A stretch of DNA of 64,000 bases from contig NZ_JBNGOT010000001.1 of assembly GCF_050589705.1 (NCBI RefSeq), positions 124,001-188,000 on the forward strand. Reading direction: 5' to 3'. The DNA comes from Sunxiuqinia rutila (lineage in GTDB: Bacteria; Bacteroidota; Bacteroidia; Bacteroidales; Prolixibacteraceae). Positions 18,891 to 27,005 of the stretch are shown here, one piece after another. The translations under genes and the position numbers were made by a program. The first letter of the stretch is position 1; each line of letters opens with the position of its first letter. The notes beneath the pieces are model-generated. The model made no database searches. It saw nothing but the letters and a program-made list of their open reading frames with translations, and was not told the DNA's origin.

Positions 18891-20441
18891 ATGAAAGAGA
18901 AAAAAAATCTGCGGATATTATTGATTGTGATATGTTCCTGTGTTTTTTTGGTGGGATATCAATTATTGAAGGGTAATGGTACCGAAACAGATATTGAACA
19001 AGGCGTTAAGCATCCTAACGTTGTCATTATATATGCCGATGACTTAGGATATGGTGATATAAGTGCTTATGGGGTAGGAAAACTTAATACGCCCAATATA
19101 GATCGGATAGCTACCGAGGGTATTCGGTTCGGAAATGGATATGCCACTTCTGCAACCTGTACACCAAGCCGTTATTCATTGCTCACCGGGCAATACCCAT
19201 GGCGTAATGCCAAAGCTCAGGTGCTTTCAGGAGACGCACCTTTTTTGATAGATACTGAGCAGCCTACATTGCCAAAAATATTGAAGAATGCTGGCTACAG
19301 AACAGCCGTAGTAGGGAAATGGCATTTAGGAATGGGCGACGGCTATGTGGATTGGAATGAGACAATAAAATTAAATCCCAATGCCATAGGTTTTGATTAT
19401 TCATACGTGATGGCTGCTACCAACGACCGTGTGCCCAATGTGTATGTTGAGAATGGTGATGTGGTTGGATTAGATAAAACCGATTCATTAAAGGTTAGTT
19501 ACAAGAAAAACTTTGAAGGCGAACCAACCGGAAAAGCCAATCCTGAACTTTTAAAAGTAATGTATAGCCACGGACACGATATGAGCATTAATAATGGTAT
19601 TTCCAGAATTGGCTATCAGAAAGGAGGGAAGTCTGCGCAATGGATAGATGAAAATATGGCAGATACATTTCTTGTAAGGGCGCAGCAATTTGTAAAACAA
19701 AGAAGTGACAATCCATTCTTCCTGTTTTATGCCCTGCACCAGCCGCATGTGCCGAGGGTGCCACATCCCCGATTTGTGGGCACAACAGGAATGGGACCGC
19801 GTGGCGATGTTATTGCAGAAGCAGATTGGTGTGTTGGTGAATTTCTGAAAACGCTGGAGCAGGAAGGGCTAATGGAAAACACCCTTATTGTATTCTCGAG
19901 TGACAATGGGCCGGTCCTCGATGACGGTTATTTGGACGAATCGGCAGAGAAAGTAGGTGATCATACACCCGCCGGTCCTCTCAGGGGAGGTAAATATAGT
20001 TTATATGATGCCGGTACAAGGGTTCCTTTTATGGTGATGTGGAAAGACAAAATTAAACCGGGAGTGTCGGATGCAATTATTTCTCAGGTTGACCTGGTGG
20101 CATCCTTAAGCAAATTAACTGGGCAAACCGTCCCACAAACCGATAGCGAAGATATGCTGGATGTGCTGCTTGGCCACTCGCAAAAAGGAAGAGAAAGTGT
20201 TGTTATCGAAGGGCTCTATCATCGAACAGCATTCAGGAAAGGCGACTGGATACTGATACCTGCGTACGAAGGCACCAAAAAAGTGCGTTGGGGGGTCGAT
20301 AATGAAACTGGTTTTGGATATGATACACAGCTGTATAATATTACAGACGATGTTGCGCAGCAGAATGATTTGGCAAAACAGATGCCTGAAAAGGTAAATG
20401 AGCTGATGGAAGAATTTAGAATAATTTTAGATGACAACTGA
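18891..20441 (+). CDS. S1-family arylsulfatase, cysteine type
   Basis: This 516-residue enzyme is an S1 (formylglycine-dependent) sulfatase that would remove sulfate esters from a sugar. An N-terminal hydrophobic segment (about 8-26) is a signal peptide or anchor. Metal-binding VVIIYADDLGYGD is at about 43-56. The modification motif is Cys90-Thr-Pro-Ser-Arg94 followed by YSLLTGQYPW. KWHLGMG and FSSDNGPVLDDG are the other standard motifs. The cysteine form can be matured by anaerobic SME radical enzymes or aerobic FGE. No maturase gene is in this window: the FGE-like protein at 6058 lacks the catalytic cysteines. The S1 subfamily was not assigned. It is the last PUL gene before the integrated element. 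Confidence 0.94.
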   Translation: MKEKKNLRILLIVICSCVFLVGYQLLKGNGTETDIEQGVKHPNVVIIYADDLGYGDISAYGVGKLNTPNIDRIATEGIRFGNGYATSATCTPSRYSLLTGQYPWRNAKAQVLSGDAPFLIDTEQPTLPKILKNAGYRTAVVGKWHLGMGDGYVDWNETIKLNPNAIGFDYSYVMAATNDRVPNVYVENGDVVGLDKTDSLKVSYKKNFEGEPTGKANPELLKVMYSHGHDMSINNGISRIGYQKGGKSAQWIDENMADTFLVRAQQFVKQRSDNPFFLFYALHQPHVPRVPHPRFVGTTGMGPRGDVIAEADWCVGEFLKTLEQEGLMENTLIVFSSDNGPVLDDGYLDESAEKVGDHTPAGPLRGGKYSLYDAGTRVPFMVMWKDKIKPGVSDAIISQVDLVASLSKLTGQTVPQTDSEDMLDVLLGHSQKGRESVVIEGLYHRTAFRKGDWILIPAYEGTKKVRWGVDNETGFGYDTQLYNITDDVAQQNDLAKQMPEKVNELMEEFRIILDDN

Positions 20442-20859
20442 TTCATAGTAAGGAGTTAGCTGGCGAGGCTCATTTAAGTTGTTATCCAGTTATGCATTAA
20501 AAAGATATTGATTGGGTTTTGTTCTGTTGGCAAGCAAGGTAGCGGATTGTTAGGCGATGGAGCCTTTCTTATTACCTAGTTGTGATTTAAAATGCTGTCT
20601 TGGTTCCCGTTAAATTTTGATGAGATTATTTGACCTTAACCGAGAATAAATTACAGGGTAGTTATAGATGGATATAATCTCTAATTTGATCCATTTGGAA
20701 TAATCAACGTTCGAATGTTCCAATGTTCCAGTCTATTTGAGATATTCTAAATTCTGATATTAGAATCTTGAATATTATCTCAAGCATTCTATTTTAGAAT
20801 GGAAAATGAAAAGATTGGAACATTGGAACAATTTTAGAAGGATCTATTTAGATGCATCA
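20442..20859. other. non-coding junction between the PUL and the integrated element
   Basis: This 418-bp gap follows the sulfatase and lies beyond the 3' end of the primase-helicase-like gene. No supported gene or intrinsic terminator is visible in the first 270 bp. The part nearest the element (20716-20830) has nested inverted repeats, listed separately. I could not find a direct repeat shared with the far side of the element to mark an attachment site. Confidence 0.6.
20716..20830. repeat. nested inverted repeats at the element edge
   Basis: TGTTCCAATGTTCCA at 20716-20730 is matched exactly by its reverse complement at 20816-20830. Each 15-bp arm is itself a tandem of TGTTCCA with one spacer base. 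Between them are TTGAGATA (20737-20744) with TATCTCAA (20776-20783), and ATTCTAA (20744-20750) with TTAGAAT (20760-20766). The roughly concentric layout could form a cruciform or present paired protein-binding sites. It is 29 bp beyond the stop of the primase-helicase-like gene. It may be an origin, an integrase arm-site cluster or an element end; the sequence alone does not decide. Confidence 0.75.
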
Positions 20860-22161
20860 TCAGCAAATCTGTTTCTTGGGTTTCCAGTTCAATTTTTTTC
20901 GAAGATTTCCTAAGGAGCAAGAGTATTGTCTAGAGTGAATCTGTTTTTTTGCAAAAGCGCAGTTAAATCGAGTTTTATTGTTGGTGCAATGAAACCCTAG
21001 ATCTTTTAATACCTGTTTTAATACAAATTCATCAGTCCTATCTAGTCCTAGGTAATCTCTAGCAGGAGAAATAGCAAACTGGATATCGTTGTCATTTGAA
21101 TAAGAAAACCACAGATCATTTAGAAGTCCTAAGAAAGTAGTTGTTGTTATGTCCATAACTTCGAAGTACCTTTCCCCCTTTACAATTTTGTTTAGGGCAG
21201 GAGTCTTATAAGCCTCATAAGGAAACCAAAACCGTGTTGAATTATTCCAGAAGAATTGGTGATGATTCATAAGATAGTCCAAAAAATTAGGTAATTCTGC
21301 TTCAATCTTATCTAACAAGAATGGATCCTCACTGTTAGGGGCAAGAGGAGCAACTTCTAATACGAAATACCTGTTCTCTTCTATATCGACTTCAGCAAAG
21401 TCTGCAATCTCATTTGATGCCATTACGAACTTAGTATAGTTTGGAACACTCAAGTGATTTTTAAATTTAGCATTGATGATTCGACTAGAACTAGTTGCTT
21501 CATTACGTATGGCTACTTGGAGTCTTTTGTTGATGCAAGCTTCATCTACTAAAACAAAATTTTTAGTTCCCCATGTCAGATTGAATTGAGATTCAAGGTC
21601 TGAGGATGAAACTAATTGAGCATTGTTTTGAAACATTAATTCAATTAATCTGAGAAATGTTGTTTTGCCAGTACTTCGCTCTTTTGATAAAAGTACTAGA
21701 ATCGGTAGACGTTGTTTGGGATACTTCCAGGCAATAGCTAGATATTCTAGGATTAATTCGGTATAGGTGTGTTTTGAGAAGGGGAAAGGTTTTGAGTATG
21801 GAGCAATATGCTTTAAAAACTTTAAGATTGTTGGCCAATTTGTAGATTTATTATCTGTTACAGTATGTTGCCCCTCTGGATGAGACGGTAAGTCGTATAG
21901 ATTAAAATTTCTCACACCATCTCCTAAGTCGATTGAACGGTTATAGGTATTAGGAGTGTTGTCCGGTTCTATTGTAAAACCTGCGTAAACAGGAATCTGA
22001 TGGAAATTTTCTTTTGGAATATTGTAAACTTTAATTAAAGTTAGAGGACTAACTTCGTCTAATAATGCAAAGGTATTTCTTCCATTCGAACTTAGTCGAT
22101 ATACATAGTATTCAGATTTTATAAAGAAGTGTTCAAGTTTAAAATGCTCTGTATTGACCAT
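20860..22161 (-). CDS. primase-helicase family ATPase of the integrated element (SF3/DUF5906-like)
   Basis: This 433-residue protein looks like the helicase half of phage/satellite primase-helicases. The Walker A loop is LLSKERSTGKTTF with Lys166-Thr167. Walker B is FVLVDEAC with Asp206-Glu207. A later KFVMASNEIADF is the usual sensor-1-like asparagine segment of SF3 enzymes, which load on origins and unwind DNA. The N-terminal ~120 residues are unrecognised, and no zinc-finger or primase catalytic motif is visible, so it may lack primase activity. The C-terminal ~100 residues may bind DNA. It is the last gene of the minus-strand set, 236 bp after the HTH gene. Its product likely drives replication of an excised form. 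Confidence 0.82.
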   Translation of the reverse strand: MVNTEHFKLEHFFIKSEYYVYRLSSNGRNTFALLDEVSPLTLIKVYNIPKENFHQIPVYAGFTIEPDNTPNTYNRSIDLGDGVRNFNLYDLPSHPEGQHTVTDNKSTNWPTILKFLKHIAPYSKPFPFSKHTYTELILEYLAIAWKYPKQRLPILVLLSKERSTGKTTFLRLIELMFQNNAQLVSSSDLESQFNLTWGTKNFVLVDEACINKRLQVAIRNEATSSSRIINAKFKNHLSVPNYTKFVMASNEIADFAEVDIEENRYFVLEVAPLAPNSEDPFLLDKIEAELPNFLDYLMNHHQFFWNNSTRFWFPYEAYKTPALNKIVKGERYFEVMDITTTTFLGLLNDLWFSYSNDNDIQFAISPARDYLGLDRTDEFVLKQVLKDLGFHCTNNKTRFNCAFAKKQIHSRQYSCSLGNLRKKLNWKPKKQIC

Positions 22162-22397
22162 AATGATGAATTTTGAGTATAGAATACCTAGAAATATGAT
22201 AGATATTAAGTATCTATTATTAGTATCGAAGCAGGTATCCTACACTTGATTAATAGTAAAAGTTTTGAAAATGGCTAGATCTTTGAAATTCAAGTCTTCA
22301 AATTTAGAGACTGATTTAAAACAACTCCGATAATGACTTCCAGGAATTATTTTGAAAGCATATAGTCGTTCCTTCTGACGACTCTACGTGCTTATCG

Positions 22398-22703
22398 CTA
22401 TCTTTCAAAGCTCTCTAATGCGGAGTAAATTTCTTTTTTTCGGTAATAAATACGATTACTTATTCGATGTGGAGTGAGAAAACCCTTCGCCTCCCATCGT
22501 TGCATTGTAAGATTTGTTTTAACTTTCAACAATGCCATAGCATCTTTTCGTGAAAGATACTCTGTTTGCTCCAGTTTTTGTTTTACCACATTCTCCGCGG
22601 TCGATTTGGCAACCTTGTCGATAATCTCCATTAGATCTTGAGCTCTTACTTCAAACCTGAGAGCTCCAGGAATCTTTACAAGGTTAGTAAAGTCATACAC
22701 CAT
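22398..22703 (-). CDS. helix-turn-helix protein, excisionase-like
   Basis: This 101-residue protein has an N-terminal helical segment (about 20-50, EIIDKVAKSTAENVVKQKLE) and a MerR/excisionase-type winged HTH at about 51-95. The HTH part contains YLSRKDAMALLKVKTNLTMQRW then GFLTPHRISNRIYYRK. Such proteins are common beside tyrosine recombinases in Bacteroidota elements and act as directionality factors or regulators. Here it lies between the unknown protein and the helicase gene, with 92 bp and 236 bp of non-coding sequence on its two sides, so it probably has its own promoter. It could instead be a repressor of the helicase gene. Confidence 0.8.
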   Translation of the reverse strand: MVYDFTNLVKIPGALRFEVRAQDLMEIIDKVAKSTAENVVKQKLEQTEYLSRKDAMALLKVKTNLTMQRWEAKGFLTPHRISNRIYYRKKEIYSALESFER

Positions 22704-22795
22704 ACTTAATTATTTGTATTGAGACCGCGAAACAAATAAAGACTGTTTTATTAAAAGAGGGTAAAGTTTTTTTCAAAAAGTTCCCTTCTTGATAA

Positions 22796-23473
22796 TTAGG
22801 GGATTAATACGAAATCTTTTTCAATATATTTTTTGATGCGATTATAAATAATAGTCGAACCTTCCGTGTTGTATATGTTTAAGCGTCTATTATCTTCAGG
22901 TTTATTCATATTTGCTTTTGCAATTTCATTAGCTTCATCTAAAGTTAAAAATGGAGCTTGGTCGAAGATCTCAAGATCATGCATTATTAGGCTAACCATA
23001 ATGCATTTTTCTTTTTTATTTTTCATTGGGAAAAGTTCATTGATTAAATAAAAGAAGCCATTGATAAGGTATTTTATTGGATCGATTTCCAAGACTAAAT
23101 GTAGTAGCTGAATTTCTTGGCCGATTAGATATCTGATTCTGGTTTCTCGATGACATATATCTGAATTGTAGAAACTTTTCGCTTCCAAGTATTGCTTCTT
23201 TATTTTGGGTCTCAGCTTTTTATAAACTTTGGTATAATAGGATCTGTAGATTATTTCAGTAACAACAGGATTCCACTTAGTATGTGCAGCCTGGTCTGAT
23301 AACTCCGAGATGGTTTGACTTTGCTCCAGAAATGTATCAAAAAAACAACCTGCCTCCTCAAACATTTTTTGATCCATATCTTCAAAGGCCTTATTTTGTA
23401 TTCTCTCAAACCCAATAGTTCGTCTTCTAAAGCTCAAAATCTGATTGAGAAATTCGTTTGATATTCTAGTCAT
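22796..23473 (-). CDS. unknown helical protein between integrase and HTH gene
   Basis: I do not recognise this 225-residue protein. It is rich in Lys, Glu, Ile and Tyr and appears almost wholly alpha-helical. There is no signal peptide and no clear nucleotide-binding motif. A moderately hydrophobic stretch, LINGFFYLINELF, lies near residue 135. The start is 6 bp after the integrase stop, so the two are surely co-transcribed. RteC-type regulators occupy a similar place and size in Bacteroides conjugative elements, but the RteC signature I know is not visible. Possible roles are an integrase cofactor, an element regulator or a cargo (defence) gene. It is the least explained gene of the element. 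Confidence 0.75.
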   Translation of the reverse strand: MTRISNEFLNQILSFRRRTIGFERIQNKAFEDMDQKMFEEAGCFFDTFLEQSQTISELSDQAAHTKWNPVVTEIIYRSYYTKVYKKLRPKIKKQYLEAKSFYNSDICHRETRIRYLIGQEIQLLHLVLEIDPIKYLINGFFYLINELFPMKNKKEKCIMVSLIMHDLEIFDQAPFLTLDEANEIAKANMNKPEDNRRLNIYNTEGSTIIYNRIKKYIEKDFVLIP

Positions 23474-23479
23474 TTTAGA

Positions 23480-24682
23480 TTAATTGTGTTGCGATTCCCA
23501 GTGCTTTAAAAGCATCTCGGCATGCTCTTCTTCATTTACTTTGATGTAGCTATAGAATGCTTTCTCTGTTTTATGTCCAGTGATGGCCATTATGCTGATG
23601 GATGGGAAGCCAGACTTATAAAGGTTGGTTGCGAATGATCTTCTGGCGGTATGGCTAGTGACCATTTCCCATTTCTCTTTAACTTCAGTTTCTCTTCGGC
23701 CACCTTTAGTTAGACTTTTTGATATTTTTTCTGAAAAATTAGCTGTTTTGCAGACTTCTTTAATATAATCATTGAATTTTTGATTGCTAATCATTTTTGG
23801 AAGCTCTCCATCGTATTTTTCAATAATCGAACGTATTACGGGATGAAGTGGGATTACTACACGTTTTTGCGTTTTCTGTTGTTCGAGATGAATAAAGTTG
23901 CCTTTAATATTGTCGTGATTTACTTTATCCAGGTCGCTAAATCTACAGCCAGTCCAACAGCCTATAAGAAATATATCTCTAGCTTTGTCTAAGTATGGTT
24001 TTGAGGATAAGTTTAGTTTAGATATGATATTTAGCTCCTCCTCACTTAAGTATATATTATAAGATTCTTCTGTTTGCTTTTTGAAGCTCTGATAACTTGT
24101 GTTGTTATGAATATTTCGTTCTAGTGCTGCTCGACAGAAGACCTTGAGATTTTTAATTCTTGAAGCAATCGTATTCTTTGCGAACCCTTTTCCTGTTAAA
24201 TATTTAATAAACTTGTAGTAAAAATCGATATCCAGATCATTCCATGTTAAGTCAGGGTTGAATTCTTTTAGGCTTTTTAGAGTGGAATGGTAAGCGCGGA
24301 TAGTTCGGTATTCGTTCTCCGATTTGTCAATCCACTCTTGAATCCATTGAGACATGGTGGTAGAGCTATTATTTTTGTGCTTCTCAGGGAATAGATATTT
24401 GTCGACAACATCATTTAACCAGCCGGTTGGATAAGTTCTTGTCTTTGCGGCTTCTTCCAATACGTGATTCTCAAGATTCTTTAGCCGAAGTTTCAAATTA
24501 TCTTTTCCCTTAAAGCTTGTTCTCTTTAATTTCTGAGAACTTAGATCCCAATATTGTAGGGAGACTTTTTCCCCTGTCTTTGAAATTTGATCAGTTTTCC
24601 CGGATTTGAATCGAATCCGTATTGAAACCATTTGTTTAGGATCATCTTTCTTTGTTCTAACCTTAAAATATACATTTGGCAT
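23480..24682 (-). CDS. tyrosine recombinase (phage-type integrase)
   Basis: This 400-residue protein has the three-part plan of Bacteroidota site-specific recombinases. An arm-binding beta domain covers about 1-90 (YFKVRTKKDDPKQMVSIRIRF), a SAM-like core-binding domain about 105-200, and the catalytic domain about 215-395. Catalytic residues are Arg247 (GCWTGCRFSDL), His344 and Arg347 (HTARRSF), His370 (ITGHKTEKAF) and Tyr379 (YSYIK). All are intact, so it should be active. It inserts and excises the element by recombining short attachment sites. The gene is transcribed away from the right edge of the element. A 10-bp inverted repeat lies 29-58 bp upstream of its start and could control it. 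Confidence 0.94.
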   Translation of the reverse strand: MPNVYFKVRTKKDDPKQMVSIRIRFKSGKTDQISKTGEKVSLQYWDLSSQKLKRTSFKGKDNLKLRLKNLENHVLEEAAKTRTYPTGWLNDVVDKYLFPEKHKNNSSTTMSQWIQEWIDKSENEYRTIRAYHSTLKSLKEFNPDLTWNDLDIDFYYKFIKYLTGKGFAKNTIASRIKNLKVFCRAALERNIHNNTSYQSFKKQTEESYNIYLSEEELNIISKLNLSSKPYLDKARDIFLIGCWTGCRFSDLDKVNHDNIKGNFIHLEQQKTQKRVVIPLHPVIRSIIEKYDGELPKMISNQKFNDYIKEVCKTANFSEKISKSLTKGGRRETEVKEKWEMVTSHTARRSFATNLYKSGFPSISIMAITGHKTEKAFYSYIKVNEEEHAEMLLKHWESQHN

Positions 24683-24710
24683 ATTGCTTGTGTTAGGTTA
24701 TTAAAATGAA

Positions 24711-24740
24711 TAGGGTGCAAATAAACAGAATTGCACCCTA
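24711..24740 (-). promoter_or_regulatory. dyad upstream of integrase, possible operator or integrase-binding site
   Basis: TAGGGTGCAA (24711-24720) and TTGCACCCTA (24731-24740) form a perfect 10-bp inverted repeat with a 10-bp spacer, so the arm centres are 20 bp (two helical turns) apart on one DNA face. On the minus strand it overlaps a -7-like TTTATTTG (24718-24725). This is the geometry of a dimeric repressor operator. It could also be the core recombination site of the integrase. Confidence 0.6.
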
Positions 24741-24892
24741 TAAATGTGCACTCAAGTAATATTTTTTATAATTTCAGGAATACGGCATTGGTTGAATTGC
24801 CAGTTAACATAGGGGATTGATGTTTGTTGTGTATTATCTATTCTCATGAAAGAGGACTAAAATTATTCCCGTCGGGACTACTTTTGAAAACT

Positions 24893-24935
24893 CAAAGCCC
24901 TTGTGATCTGGTTGATTGCAAGGGCTTTGTTTTTT
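24893..24935 (+). terminator. orphan intrinsic terminator near the element's right edge
   Basis: CAAAGCCCTTG (24893-24903) pairs perfectly with CAAGGGCTTTG (24919-24929), followed by six Ts (24930-24935). It points along +, but no plus-strand gene precedes it until the sulfatase 4.4 kb away. A second small hairpin, TCCC-GTC-GGGA, lies at 24867-24877. The terminator may have belonged to the operon or RNA gene into which the element inserted. Confidence 0.75.
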
Positions 24936-25597
24936 CAGGGGACAGGTTTGATTTTAAAATGCCCACAAAGAGAATCCATAGGAGGCCATAGGTGCTCTTG
25001 TTATCTATTGATGGAGTCGCTCCTTTTATCTTTTCATTTATGTTTAGACAGCAACCAGAGGTGCTGCTGATTTTATTCCTGATTACAGTCGATAATCGAG
25101 CGCGTGAGTTCCTGCTTTTTGCGTTTTTGGGAAGAATCCCCTCTTGTTGGTGGGGGATTTATTGAATTTTTGCTGCTTTTTAGACTAACTGCGGGCATGT
25201 AAAAGTATCGTTCATGAGTCGAAACGGGCTATTGGGTGGTTCAAAAGCCTCGCTCATGAAGTCATGGCCATTTTCTTACCTCTCTTCATCCATTTATTCT
25301 ATTTTTGGAAACAAACAAAAGTGCAATTTGTAGGCCGTGAATTTTAGTCGCCCATGGCATTGGATTGATCAAGCGAAGATGTTCAATTTCTTTTGAGTGT
25401 GCAGTGGTAATCCGGCTGGGTGTTGTTTGATAGTCGTTGAGAGGGGCGTAATTTTTATTCGAAAGTTCACTTTTGTTTACAGCTTAAATTTTCGAGGGAA
25501 TGACGTGTGATTCAGTTGAGCAGTGCCAGCGGAATTATTAGATCGTAATTTGAGCATACACTAAAAGTATAACATACCTAAATTTGTGAGATGAATC
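24936..25597. other. non-coding stretch before the HAD gene
   Basis: No supported gene is seen in these 660 bp. A weak hairpin (AATCCCC at 25135-25141 with GGGGATT at 25153-25159) and a short inverted repeat TTCATGAG/CTCATGAA (near 25212 and 25253) are present. A -7-like TAAATTTG lies at 25579-25586, 11 bp before the HAD start; the nearest TTTG, at 25549-25552, is 26 nt away, longer than the usual 19. Confidence 0.5.
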
Positions 25598-25993
25598 ATG
25601 GAAAAACAATTAACCATTGCCGTTGATTTTGATGGCACCATCGTTGAGCATAAGTTTCCGGCCATAGGAGGCGAACTTCCATTTGCCACGCACACCTTAA
25701 AAACCCTGCAGGAAAAGGGGCATCGGTTGATTTTGTGGACCTACCGCAGTGGGGAGCAGCTTGATGAGGCTGTTGATTTTTGCAAGGACAGGGGGTTGAG
25801 CTTTTATGCCGTGAACAAGAATTACCCCGAGGAAAAGATGACAGATAGTATCAGTCGTAAGATTTTAGCCGATGTGTATATTGATGACCGCAACATTGGT
25901 GGCATGCCCAGTTGGACCGAGATTTACCATCTGATTCACCCCGAGGAAGCCCCGAGAAAGGAAAAACAAAAAGCCAAAAGATGGTGGCAGTAG
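25598..25993 (+). CDS. small HAD-superfamily hydrolase (BT0820-like)
   Basis: This 131-residue cytoplasmic protein has a bare HAD fold without a cap. Motif I is VDFDGTIVEH with the nucleophile Asp near residue 10. Motif II is in LILWTYRSGEQ, and motif IV is VYIDDRNIGGMPSW. Small HADs of this type, like Bacteroides BT0820, are thought to dephosphorylate small metabolites or proteins. The C-terminal tail is very basic (KEKQKAKRWWQ). It lies 73 bp before the wza-like gene on the same strand and may share its transcript. A link to exopolysaccharide production, for example as a sugar-phosphate phosphatase, is possible but not shown by the sequence. Confidence 0.85.
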   Translation: MEKQLTIAVDFDGTIVEHKFPAIGGELPFATHTLKTLQEKGHRLILWTYRSGEQLDEAVDFCKDRGLSFYAVNKNYPEEKMTDSISRKILADVYIDDRNIGGMPSWTEIYHLIHPEEAPRKEKQKAKRWWQ

Positions 25994-26066
25994 CTGCCTT
26001 GTGGGCAAGAATAATAGCATTTTAGGGTATCTGAAAAAGATAGCCAATCACTTTACAAACTAACAA

Positions 26067-26858
26067 ATGAATCTTCTTCAACTAATACCCCGGATCTGTA
26101 TTCTGCTTATTTTGGGTTTATCTTCCTGTAGAAACAGCCAAGAGCTTGTTTACATGCAGAATGTTTCCAATCATGAGATTCTGGAGGCTTTGCCGGACTC
26201 TATAATTGAATACCGGGTCAAGCCCGGCGACATCTTGTATGTTAGTATTAAGTCGATGAATGCCGAGGTGAATGCCCTCTTCAATCCCGAAGCTGGTATG
26301 AGTACACAGAGTTACAATTCTTTTCAGAAGTTTACCACGCCACAAGGCGCCTACCTGTATGGTTTTGAGGTGAATAAAGACGGGGATTTGCGACTTCCCA
26401 TTTTAGGCTTGATTCCGGTGGCGGGGAATCCCCAATCAGAGATTGAAGCCATTGTCCAGGCTCAGGCCGATAAGTACATGAAAGATGCCATTGTCAAAGT
26501 GAAATTGCTGAATTACATGGTGACCGTGCTGGGGGAAGTAAAAAGTCCCGGTGTCTATTATAATTACAACAACAATTTCACCTTGCTTAGCGCTTTAGGG
26601 ATGGCCAATGGGAATACCGATTTTGCAGATATTAACAAGGTAACTATCATACGTCCGATGGAGAGTGGAAAGAAGGTGATCAAGCTGGATCTGTCCAATA
26701 AGGAATCCTGGATGTCGGAGGCCTTTTACTTGTATCCCAATGATTATGTGTTTGTAGAGCCGGATAAGCATAAAAACTTTCAGCTGAACAGTCAGGCTTA
26801 TTCACTGATGTTTTCATCATTCAGCATTCTTTTAGCTGTTTTTGGATTTTTATTGTGA
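26067..26858 (+). CDS. Wza-type polysaccharide export outer-membrane lipoprotein
   Basis: This 263-residue protein belongs to the BexD/CtrA/Wza polysaccharide-export family. The lipoprotein signal ends LILGLSSC (Cys near 21). The poly-export domain begins at YRVKPGDILYVSIKS (about 50-64), and a SLBB-like domain with VTVLGEVKSPGVYYNYNN and LSALGMANGNTDFADINKV follows at about 150-205. A C-terminal transmembrane helix (SLMFSSFSILLAVFGFLL) ends the protein, as in other Bacteroidota members where one helix may span the outer membrane. The gene is 147 bp before the Wzc-like kinase gene, and the two proteins normally form the trans-envelope export channel for capsule or exopolysaccharide. Confidence 0.93.
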   Translation: MNLLQLIPRICILLILGLSSCRNSQELVYMQNVSNHEILEALPDSIIEYRVKPGDILYVSIKSMNAEVNALFNPEAGMSTQSYNSFQKFTTPQGAYLYGFEVNKDGDLRLPILGLIPVAGNPQSEIEAIVQAQADKYMKDAIVKVKLLNYMVTVLGEVKSPGVYYNYNNNFTLLSALGMANGNTDFADINKVTIIRPMESGKKVIKLDLSNKESWMSEAFYLYPNDYVFVEPDKHKNFQLNSQAYSLMFSSFSILLAVFGFLL

Positions 26859-27005
26859 TGATTCAGGCTCAACTCGTCGGTCGCCTTGGTGTTGTTTCGG
26901 AGCAAGGTAGAGGCATAAGAAAGATAAACTTGTTCGGAGTGGGATATAGCTTCCAGTAAAAACAGATCAATTCGTTGTAGTACCTTTTTAGCACCCTGAT
27001 AAAAT

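Larger units (their letters stand above)
20716..24935 (-). mobile_element. four-gene integrated element (tyrosine recombinase, unknown, HTH, primase-helicase)
   Basis: Four minus-strand genes stand apart from the PUL and the downstream + genes in strand, A+T richness and content: an integrase, a helical unknown protein, an excisionase-like HTH protein and an SF3/DUF5906-type helicase. This is the minimal kit of an integrating satellite or small genomic island. No relaxase, capsid, tail or portal gene is present, so transfer would need a helper. The given limits are provisional: the left limit is the inverted-repeat block and the right limit is an orphan plus-strand terminator. No direct-repeat attachment sites were found. 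Confidence 0.65.

Noticed and set aside
24864..24881. tRNA gene or its fragment as an attachment site
   Set aside because: The 3'-end-like text has no foldable acceptor or anticodon part upstream, and no matching copy was found at the other edge of the element.
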